The translations under genes and the position numbers were made by a program. Positions 34,215 to 42,800 of a stretch of DNA of 64,000 bases are shown here, piece after piece (within the stretch, counting starts at the first letter, position 1; the number at the start of each line of letters is the position of its first letter). Source of the DNA: Runella sp. CRIBMP (GTDB taxonomy: Bacteria; Bacteroidota; Bacteroidia; Cytophagales; Spirosomataceae); NCBI RefSeq assembly GCF_009905605.1, contig NZ_JAAAKZ010000004.1, forward strand, positions 62,001 to 126,000, read 5' to 3'. Below the pieces are notes generated by a model. It saw nothing but the letters and a program-made list of their open reading frames with translations. It had not been told where the DNA came from and did not search any database.

Positions 34215-36446
34215 TTACTTAATAACGGTCATCGTTCCTTTGAAGGTACGATCGGTAAATTTCAGGCCGTAATAATATTGTCCCGTAGGCACTCCTTCGG
34301 CGCACCATTTGAATTTGCGGTCGGTAGATGTAAAAATAAGTTTCCCCCATCGGCTGTAAATATCAACCTGCAAAAACTGTGGCCCGCAGGTAGCGACAGA
34401 AAGACTTTCCAAAAAGAAACAATCGTTTTTGCCGTCGTTGTTGGGGGTAATTACGTTCGGAATGTTTTTGTCAAGACTTTCAATGCTGGGCAAGTCACCA
34501 AATCGTAACACTACCGCTACGGTATCGGTTTTTACGGGGCCGCAACTGTTGTCTTCGGTAATGAAATTGACGGTTAATTCTTTGCCCGACAGCTCAGTGT
34601 ATTGGGTGCAGGAAGGCTCCCATTCAAAGCGAGAAACCAAGCGGGGTGCGCCCGTTTTATCACTAAACTTCATCCCGTATTGGGCAAGCGTAAAACCTTT
34701 GGGTTGGGCATAGAGCCTGAGTTGGTCGGTCTTGTCGAGGTCATCACCAAACACGTCAAACCCGAGGACGGCGGCATCTACGGAAGGGAGCGGCACATCA
34801 ATGGGCTGTCGGCTCGTCAAACTCGTCGATACATCGGGGGCGTTGTTGGGCTTGGCGGTGGATTGTAGCCGTACACTGACGGTATCTTTTACTTGCTTGT
34901 TGCAGGCCACATCCGTAACGATAAAGTCAACGATATACTCTCGATTAGTGGCCGTACAAGGTGGAGTCCATGTAAAAGGCTGCGTTACGCTTCCCTTGCC
35001 TGTGGCGTTGTTAAAGGTCATGCCCGCCGCCGCTAGCTGAAAGTCCCGCCCTTTGGCTTCCAAGACCAAATCATCATTGTCGAGGTCAATCCCCGTTACT
35101 TTGAAATTGAGGGTGGTACCTTGCGGAATGGTGGCGCGGTTGTTGCTCAAATCGGTGGTTACGTCGGGATTATTGTTGGTCGAACCTTCGATAATAACCC
35201 GAATTCGTAAGGTATCAGTCAAGGGTTGCGGACAGCCGTCATCGCTCACAATCACCTCCAAAATAACGGGTTGATTGTTTCGGCTTTCCACGCATTTTTC
35301 AAAACAAATCTGTGCTTTTAGGGTATCTGTTGCGGAAGTAGTAATGAATGAAACAGGGTTGGCTACGACCGACTTATCGTCAAAATTAATGCCAACTGTT
35401 TTGATGGTCAGCCGTTGGTTGGGATCACCGTCGGTCAGCATGATGTCTAGGCATTTGGCCTGATCTTTTTTGATAGTTAGGGTCTCGCCTTCTTTGTAAA
35501 AGGCTCTTTTGCCCGTTTCGCGATAGAGGGCTACGGGCGTTCGGTTGAGGGGACAGTCCACGGCTTTCAGCTGAAACTCCCGCCGTGTGGCGCCAATTTT
35601 TACCCCTTTGCGGTATTCTTCCACCAGTACTGCAAATACGTACAGCCCCGCTTTATCGGCGGTGACGCTCAGCACGCCCGTTTGGCGGTTGATGGTCAAC
35701 GGTCGTGGGCCAGGAATCATGTTTTCGTTGGTGATGCCCGGTGCCCAGTTTACTTCGGGGTAGCTACTGGCTCCGCGCGCAATAGGCTCGGGATTGTTAG
35801 GGCCTGCGTACCCCGCCCATGGCTTAGAGAGAGAATAAACGAGGCTGTCGCCATCGGCATCGGTACCGCTGAAATCGAAGACAAAAGGGCGATTCAGGCA
35901 AATATAATCCCCTTTTAGCTCCCCGAACTTGGGCGATGAATTAACGTAGGGAAGATTATTTTGGACCAACGCGGGGAACTCCGTGTAAAAAGTCTCTCCC
36001 GTGCTGGCGGGGTTGGTAATGTTGGTAATGATACTATTGCGACAACAGCGTTCCCACACGATGTAATAGCCCTTGGGGTCGTTGAAATTTTGGGTATTAA
36101 TGACGATTTCGGAAGAATACCTGAGCAGTAATGTCCTTAAATCGGTATTGGCATTGCTGCACGTGGGGTTGGTGTAATTAATGAGCTTTCGGGTAGTTTG
36201 CGGAAGCTCAATATTACCCATGGGTGCATTGTCTGATTTACGGTAAAAATACAGAATCACGGTGGAGGTTTCGGCCCCAGTACGACCGTTGGCTTGGTCA
36301 AAATAAAAATTAAGCCCAATGTAAAAACGGTTGGCAGAACGGTTGGTTGGATAAAATTCAATTTCGCCTCCCACAATATGCGACGCCCACGAAGTGAGCG
36401 GAAAAAGCACCAATATCCACAATGCGCGAAGTAGAATTTTTTTCAT
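34215..36446 (-). CDS. T9SS cargo protein with gliding-motility-type C-terminal domain
   Basis: The 743-residue protein has a signal peptide (cut near TSWAS) followed by SHIVGGEIEFYPT, a start common to a family of Bacteroidota surface proteins. Several Ig/cadherin-like beta domains follow, with repeated VSVRL/VAVVLRF strand ends and D-x-D-x-D-D calcium-like spots. The last 80 residues are the type B sorting domain (CHU_C): PNVITPNNDGKNDCFF, VDIYSRWGKLIF and GVPTGQYYYGLKFTD. That predicts secretion through the type IX system and surface display. Cysteines are frequent. Ligand unknown. Monocistronic, tail-to-tail with the esterase gene. Confidence 0.92.
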   Translation of the reverse strand: MKKILLRALWILVLFPLTSWASHIVGGEIEFYPTNRSANRFYIGLNFYFDQANGRTGAETSTVILYFYRKSDNAPMGNIELPQTTRKLINYTNPTCSNANTDLRTLLLRYSSEIVINTQNFNDPKGYYIVWERCCRNSIITNITNPASTGETFYTEFPALVQNNLPYVNSSPKFGELKGDYICLNRPFVFDFSGTDADGDSLVYSLSKPWAGYAGPNNPEPIARGASSYPEVNWAPGITNENMIPGPRPLTINRQTGVLSVTADKAGLYVFAVLVEEYRKGVKIGATRREFQLKAVDCPLNRTPVALYRETGKRAFYKEGETLTIKKDQAKCLDIMLTDGDPNQRLTIKTVGINFDDKSVVANPVSFITTSATDTLKAQICFEKCVESRNNQPVILEVIVSDDGCPQPLTDTLRIRVIIEGSTNNNPDVTTDLSNNRATIPQGTTLNFKVTGIDLDNDDLVLEAKGRDFQLAAAGMTFNNATGKGSVTQPFTWTPPCTATNREYIVDFIVTDVACNKQVKDTVSVRLQSTAKPNNAPDVSTSLTSRQPIDVPLPSVDAAVLGFDVFGDDLDKTDQLRLYAQPKGFTLAQYGMKFSDKTGAPRLVSRFEWEPSCTQYTELSGKELTVNFITEDNSCGPVKTDTVAVVLRFGDLPSIESLDKNIPNVITPNNDGKNDCFFLESLSVATCGPQFLQVDIYSRWGKLIFTSTDRKFKWCAEGVPTGQYYYGLKFTDRTFKGTMTVIK

Positions 36447-36585
36447 AAGGTTTTAGGGCTTAACTTCTCGTTGTATTTTTGCCGAATTGTTTCAAACTCT
36501 TACGCAAAAAAACACCGTTGCTTTGCTTGATGAGTAGAAAGGAATCAATGTAAAGATTTATGGATAACGTAACGAATCAAATTGG

Positions 36586-37998
36586 ATGAAAAATTACAAA
36601 AAAAATAGACAAGTCGTATCTAATTTACTCATTGAAGATTTTGCATCCGAAGGAAAATGCATTGGAAAGCTGGAAGGCGCGGTTGTTTTTGTGGAAGGCA
36701 ACGTGGCTCCAGGAGATGTAGTTGATGTTGAAATTCTAAGTTTTAAGAAAAAAAAGTTCTACGAGGCCCGCGTTATCAAAACGCATTCATTGTCGGAGAA
36801 GCGGGCGGAGCCGTTTTGTGAATACTTCGGCACTTGCGGAGGCTGCAAGTGGCAGCATATTGGCTATAAAGAACAACTTCAATTTAAGTGGCAGCAGGTC
36901 AGCGACCACCTACACCGCATCGCCAAGGTGCCATTGCCTGAAATTGAGCCAATTTTTCCCTCTGAGAAGACCACTTTTTATAGAAATAAACTGGAATATA
37001 CTTTTTCTAATTTGCGTTGGTTTACCAACGAAGAAATTGCACAAGGTGTTGAACTTGAGCGAAATGCGTTGGGTTTTCACATTCCCAAACGTTTTGACCG
37101 GATTCTGAACATTGAAAAATGCTTTCTTCAACCCGACCCTTCCAACGATATTCGCAACCAACTGCGGACGTTTGCGCTTTCAAAAGGGTTTCGTTTTTAT
37201 GACCAAAAACACAATGTCGGCTTTGTACGTAATGTCATTATCCGAACCGCAAATACGGGCGACGTGATGGTGATTGTGCAGTTTGCGGAGCCGAATCAGG
37301 AAGATATTGATGTGACAATGGCCTTTCTGGCCGAAACTTTCCCCCAAATCACTTCGCTACAATACATCATCAATACCAAAGGTAACGATTCTTACTATGA
37401 CCAAACGGCCATTCTTTACGCGGGTAAGCCGTACATTGAAGAACAAATGGAAGGCCTGACGTTTAGGGTTGGTCCCAAATCTTTTTATCAAACCAACTCC
37501 GACCAAGCCTACGAATTGTACAAAATAGCACGTGACTTTGCGCAATTGACGGGTAATGAGCACGTCTATGACTTATACACGGGTACAGGAACGATTGCCA
37601 ATTTTGTGGCGCGACAGGCCAAAGCCGTGATAGGTGTAGAGTACGTGCCCGAGGCCATCGAAGATGCCAAAATAAATTCAGCCATCAATGGCATTGAGAA
37701 CACGCGCTTTTATGCGGGCGACATGAAAAACGTGTTGAACGAAGAATTTGTAGCACAAAATGGCCATCCTGATGTCGTCATTACTGACCCGCCACGCGCA
37801 GGGATGGATGAGCCTGTGGTACGCACGCTACTGCGCATGGAGCCGACTAAAATCGTGTACGTAAGTTGTAACTCTGCCACGCAGGCGCGCGATTTGGCGT
37901 GGTTGGATGAGAAATACACCGTACAGCGCGTACGCCCCGTCGATATGTTTCCGCATACGCACCACGTGGAGAATGTGGTGTTGTTGGAGAAGAAGTAG
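36586..37998 (+). CDS. rlmD: 23S rRNA (uracil-C5)-methyltransferase RlmD
   Basis: A 470-residue SAM-dependent RNA methyltransferase. It has an N-terminal TRAM domain (about 10-68). The [4Fe-4S] ligands lie in CEYFGTCGGCKW (Cys78, Cys84, Cys87), with a fourth Cys at about 179 (IEKCFLQP). The C-terminal Rossmann domain has VYDLYTGTGTIANF, TDPPRAGM and the catalytic Cys in YVSCNSATQARDL. The Fe-S cluster and length fit RlmD; RlmCD-like dual specificity (U747 and U1939) is also possible in organisms with one enzyme. Cytosolic, monocistronic. Confidence 0.92.
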   Translation: MKNYKKNRQVVSNLLIEDFASEGKCIGKLEGAVVFVEGNVAPGDVVDVEILSFKKKKFYEARVIKTHSLSEKRAEPFCEYFGTCGGCKWQHIGYKEQLQFKWQQVSDHLHRIAKVPLPEIEPIFPSEKTTFYRNKLEYTFSNLRWFTNEEIAQGVELERNALGFHIPKRFDRILNIEKCFLQPDPSNDIRNQLRTFALSKGFRFYDQKHNVGFVRNVIIRTANTGDVMVIVQFAEPNQEDIDVTMAFLAETFPQITSLQYIINTKGNDSYYDQTAILYAGKPYIEEQMEGLTFRVGPKSFYQTNSDQAYELYKIARDFAQLTGNEHVYDLYTGTGTIANFVARQAKAVIGVEYVPEAIEDAKINSAINGIENTRFYAGDMKNVLNEEFVAQNGHPDVVITDPPRAGMDEPVVRTLLRMEPTKIVYVSCNSATQARDLAWLDEKYTVQRVRPVDMFPHTHHVENVVLLEKK

Positions 37999-38052
37999 GC
38001 ATACCTATCAGATCACATTTTTACTCTTGCTGAGTTTTTGATTCGCTGACTT

Positions 38053-38089
38053 CCTCAAAGCCTCATCTGTTCAGGGTGAGGCTTTGAGG
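38053..38089. terminator. 13-bp hairpin between convergent rlmD and LamG gene
   Basis: A perfect inverted repeat (38053-38065 with 38077-38089, 11-base loop) sits between two convergent stops. It has no T tract on either strand, so it is probably a 3'-end structure shared by both transcripts. Confidence 0.55.
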
Positions 38090-38107
38090 TTGAAATCCTA
38101 CACTCTT

Positions 38108-39649
38108 TTATCGCTCTATTGCATAAATACTTTGCACTTCTGCGTTGGTGAGGGCACGGTTGTAGATGCGGATGTCGTCTAAAAAACCATTGAAAAAATA
38201 GCTCCAACAACCCATCTTGCCAATATATAAATCACTGGCGTTGGTAGCGATAAAGTTATTAGAAACGGCCTTCGAAGAAATTAAATTACCATTCACAAAT
38301 TGTTTTAATACAATGCCATCATAGGTAATAGTCAAATATCTCCATGTATTTATTTGAAATGGTATCGTAGGATAATCGCCGTTATTGCCAGCCCAAACGT
38401 TTGACACAAATGTGCCGTTTGGCTGAGGTGAAATAGCCCAACTTAACGTTCCCGTATCACAGCTTTTGGCAATCATCGTGTGGTTGCCATAGGGCACAAG
38501 GCTTCCGTTTCCATCTCGTCCTGTTGCAGATTGCATGTTGGCCCAAATACTAATTGTGAAAGCATTTGGCAAACTCAATGAGCCACTATTAGGCACTCTT
38601 ATAAAATTGCCGTCAGTAAATCTATATGCTTTATTGGTATTTCCAAATCTATCTGTTCCTAAACTTGCCCCATTGACTATGCCGTGATTCAAATTTCCAC
38701 TTTCGTCATTGGCATTGCCATTGAATGGGTAATAGGCAATGAGGCCGTTGTTCGAAACACAAGCTTGAATCTCGGCGCGAAAAACAGTACCCGATGAAGT
38801 TTTAAACCCCGGATTAAGGGTAACCGATTGGCCTGCAAAAAAATTGGTTCTTGCACCTGAGAGAATTGTAGCGGTGGTAGTGATTGTTCCATTGGTTTGT
38901 ATATTGGTGGTTCCATAATTGCCAGATGAATTTTGATTCCCTACGCATGGTAATGGGGTATAATTGATGGTAAGTTGTCCCCTCGCACTCTCACAACTAT
39001 TGACGGTGCAACTTATATAATAATAAGTTGTGGCATAAATCGTGGGTGTAGTATAGATTCCACCAGTATTTAACAAGTTGCCACCTGTTTGTGCATCATA
39101 CCATTTGATTGTTCCTCCTACACAAGCATTGGTATAGTTTAGCGTAACGCTTGTAGCCATCCCAATACTTGTAGCCGGCACATTTGGCACTGCAGGTGGC
39201 GTACAGCCTCCACTTATCGTTACTGTACCACTGCCCGTACTACTTTCACAGTTGTTGACCGTACAGCTTGCATAATAAGTGGTAGTAGTTGTGAGGGCTG
39301 AGGTGGTGTAGGGGTTGCCCGTAAAGAGCAACGTACCGTTTGTTTGTTGGTTGTACCATTTGACCGTGCCGCTACAGCCCGAAGCTGTGAGGCTCGCCGT
39401 TTGGCCGCTGTTGATGGTGGCGGAGGGGACGGTAGGAGCGGTAGGGGGCGTACAAGCTCCGTTGGTAATGACCAGTGTTTGACGATTGCCCAAAGCATCG
39501 TAGGTATAAACTACCTGTGTGCCATTGGGATAAGTAACCGACGACAACCTGCTGAGGTCATCATAGACGTAGCTTATTTTTTGGGGAGTTTGGGCATAGC
39601 TATTAACTACCCAAAAGCCCATGAACAAAATGATGATATATGTTTTCAT
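38108..39649 (-). CDS. Secreted chimeric protein: YD repeat, Ig-like repeats, coathanger domain, LamG
   Basis: The 513-residue protein has a signal peptide (about 1-19, NSYAQ) followed at once by a single RHS-type YD unit (YVYDDLSRLSSVTYPNG, YTYDALGNR). Two Ig-like repeats follow that each start C-T-P-P and contain GTVKWYNQQTNG or GTIKWYDAQTGG and a YYxSCTVNxCES strand. A 3-coathanger-stack segment comes next (about 245-295). The last 200 residues are a LamG/concanavalin-like domain (GLIAYYPFNGNANDESG, DDIRIYNRALTNAEVQ). Surface binding role likely, perhaps glycan. It is downstream of the large SLH-RHS gene and shares its YD theme. No T9SS tail is visible. Confidence 0.85.
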   Translation of the reverse strand: MKTYIIILFMGFWVVNSYAQTPQKISYVYDDLSRLSSVTYPNGTQVVYTYDALGNRQTLVITNGACTPPTAPTVPSATINSGQTASLTASGCSGTVKWYNQQTNGTLLFTGNPYTTSALTTTTTYYASCTVNNCESSTGSGTVTISGGCTPPAVPNVPATSIGMATSVTLNYTNACVGGTIKWYDAQTGGNLLNTGGIYTTPTIYATTYYYISCTVNSCESARGQLTINYTPLPCVGNQNSSGNYGTTNIQTNGTITTTATILSGARTNFFAGQSVTLNPGFKTSSGTVFRAEIQACVSNNGLIAYYPFNGNANDESGNLNHGIVNGASLGTDRFGNTNKAYRFTDGNFIRVPNSGSLSLPNAFTISIWANMQSATGRDGNGSLVPYGNHTMIAKSCDTGTLSWAISPQPNGTFVSNVWAGNNGDYPTIPFQINTWRYLTITYDGIVLKQFVNGNLISSKAVSNNFIATNASDLYIGKMGCWSYFFNGFLDDIRIYNRALTNAEVQSIYAIER

Positions 39650-39797
39650 TATTAAAATTCATTTTAAAATTTTTTAACAGAAGGAATTTAAAAGAGACAA
39701 AATCTTAGAGAACCTCAAACTCCCCCCTCGACACCCACAAGCCCATTGAACCTGTTTGGGTTTTTGCATTCACTTTTCATTTTTGAACCTGCCTTTG

Positions 39798-39877
39798 AGG
39801 ATTACAAATCCTTTATCTCCGAGGTCGAAATTACAAATCCCGAACAACTGGAGGAAAGGCGAAAAATCTCGAACAAC
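39798..39877. repeat. REP-like hairpin and degenerate 29-bp tandem repeat
   Basis: AGGATT-ACA-AATCCT (39798-39812) forms a small hairpin. ATTACAAATCC recurs exactly 29 bases later (39801-39811 and 39830-39840). TCCCGAACAAC (39838-39848) recurs as TCTCGAACAAC at 39867-39877, again 29 bases on. This fills the 244-base gap between the two surface-protein genes and looks like a decayed REP-type element. Confidence 0.5.
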
Positions 39878-39893
39878 GGGGGAAGCAAAGAGA

Positions 39894-42800
39894 TTATTTT
39901 ACTTTGACATTTTTGTAACTTCCTCTTCCTGCATTATCTATACTTTCAAGATATTTTTCATAGGCTTCTTCATCCTCTGAAAATTTAACTGGATCATACC
40001 CCATTATTGCATTTATACCTTTAAGAACGCCAGGGGTTTTAAACAATTTTAATACTCCTGGAGTAACATAGGGGCCATAGTACGTATCTACATTTTCAAT
40101 GAACTCATAAAAGTATGCGACACGTTCTTCCTGAGTTTGAATATCTTTTAAGTTCTTATTTAGAAAGCTTACAACTTCTTTTGTTTCTTTAATTCTATCA
40201 TAAACGTCGCCTCCCAACCATGAACCTATTTTATCGGCTAAGGTAATTTCTATATCAAACCTATTTTTTTTTTCATTGTACACGACAGATAACAAACCAC
40301 TTGCATCTGTTCTCATCACAGGATTATTATCCGCATACGGATACAAATTAGTCGCCCAAATGGGGTCTTCGCTTACAAAGCGGCCTGTGGTGGGGTCGTA
40401 GTATCTGGCACGCATAAAGTAGAGGTTGGCGTTTTCGTACTGTACGCCGTGCTGCCCTACGTACCTAAATGGGTTGTCGTCGGTGGTAGGGGTTTGTTGT
40501 AGTATTTTGCCAAAGGCATCGTATTGGTATTGGCGTACTACCGTTTGGGTAGCATTGGTGGTGGCTATGGTGCTGCCTCTAAAATCGTAGTGGTAAAACT
40601 CCGTTGTGCCTCCTACACTTTGTCGGTAAAGCAAGCCCGTGGGGCCATATACATAGTAATATTGGTACGTACCTGCATCATCGGTTTCGGCTATTACGCT
40701 GTTGGTCAGTTCGTTGATGATGTATCGTTTGCCTATTTTGGCTCGGCGGGTTTCGTTGCCGTCGTAATAGTAGCTGTTGCCGTAGCCTGTCAGGAGGTTA
40801 TCACGGGTATCGTAGGTCAGGGTTTGCCCTGCTTGGGTCGTGATGGCTCCGTTGTTATCAAAGCCGTAAGTATTGCTCCCCGCCTGCGTTTGTAGGTTGG
40901 CGTTGTCGGTGGTGTAGTTGGTTGTGCCTGCCGTTAGGCTTATTGCTGCCGAGTACAGCTCAACGATGTTTTCTTCGAGGTGGTTGCCTGCGGCATCCAA
41001 TACGTAGGTGTAGCTGTTCAGCACCACGGCCCCTGTTTTTTCGTTTCGCATACCCGTCATACGCCCTGCGGCATCGTAGGTATAGATGCACTTCATGCCG
41101 TTGGGTAGGGTGTAGTTGAGTAGTTTGCCGTCGTCGTCGTAGCTGTATGTAGTGGTGCGGTTTGCCCAATCGGTTACGGTACTGAGGCGGTCGTTGTTGT
41201 CGTAACCGTAGGTTACGGTTTTGCCGTCGGGGTAGGTAAGCGTGGTCAGATTGTTATTATTGTCGTAGGCGTACTGTACGGCTTTGCTGTCGAGTGTTGT
41301 TTTTGAGATCCGTTTTAGCAAATCATAGTCGTAGTCCAATATATAGTTTCGTCCGTTTGAGGTGTTGCTGATGGTGTTGAGTGTGCCGTCGGGGTTATAA
41401 TCGTAAGTGGCATAGCTATCGGTTTTTACCCGTCCGCTGGCATCGTAAGTAAACGTAAATACATTGCCATGTTTGTTGGTATAGGTTTTCAGCGAGCCAT
41501 CATCGTAGTAGGTAAAAGATTCGGTCTTACCGCCAAACGAGCGGCTCATGAGTTGGTCGGTCTGTGTATTATAACTCATGGTAGTGGCAAATCCCTTAGC
41601 GTTGGTGATGGTCGTCAGATTGTCGTTGGCATCGTAGTTGTAGTTTGTCGCCACGCTCATGGGGGCGGTGGTTTTCTTCAAAAGGTCATTGGCATAATAC
41701 TCGTAGGTGGTTTGCTTAGAGCGTGGGTCGGTGGTAGTGGTCAGTCGGCTGAGGGCATCATAAAGGGCCGAGGTTGCAATTGCAGGATTAGCACCATTGG
41801 CTACGCTCGTACTGGTCAGGTTGCCATAAGTGTTGTACCCAAATGTAGTTTGTATGCCCGTAGGGGTCGTTACGATATTGACCAATCCATCGGTACGGCG
41901 AGAGATGAGGGTGTTTTTGCCTAATGGGTCGGTGATTTTGGTCAAATTGCCTGTGCCGTTGTACTCAAATGTGGTCGTAAATCCTCGCCCGTTGGTAGAG
42001 GTCAGTACATCGTTGAAGCCATTGTAGGTAAACGACTGAGTAATACTATCTCCTGCGGCTTTGGCAGTTTTGATGAGTTGCACGTTGTACGGTGGCGTAG
42101 AGTAGTACTGAATCCTCACGCCAGTACCATTTTGCATAAGTCGTGTTACCGCAGTGGGGTCGTTGGAGTTGCCGTAGTCCATTCCCAAGTCAAGCGGTTG
42201 GGTGCCTGTGGTGGTTACTTGTGTAGGCAAGCCGTTGGTATTGTGGTTATAATTAGTAGTTTTCTGCAAACCATTTTCATCCGTTGTTTTTACAACCGAA
42301 CTCGATGAGGAAACCGTACCTGCGTAGTTGGGCGTAAGGTTTACGTCCATTTTTTGTACCACGTTTGCCCCGTTCATGGTGCGGCTGCTCGTGAGTTTCC
42401 GCTGTTGGTAGGTATTGTCTATGACATTTCCTTTGGGTAGGGTGATGGTTTTGAGTAAGTGGGCTGTACTGTCGGTGTATGTAAAATACCCGTAAGTAGT
42501 GGTTTTGAGTGTCCCGTTTAAGTCTGGCTCTTTGTATTCTTTTAAGTCAGGATATCCATCGCCGTCAATGGGTATATGATAATCAAAAGTGATTTTACGA
42601 CCATTAAACACACCGACACCACTTAAATTTACTTCCGTTAGCCAATTGGTAGAGGTTTTATACAAAAAATTCAGAGTACGCCCAGCAGGGTCAGCTACGG
42701 ATTTTAGGCGTGGGTAGAGGCCATCCCCTAATTCGTTGGTAAATGTGAGGGTATTGTTATTGCGGTCTTTGATAGATTTGATGAGCATATACTTTCCCGC

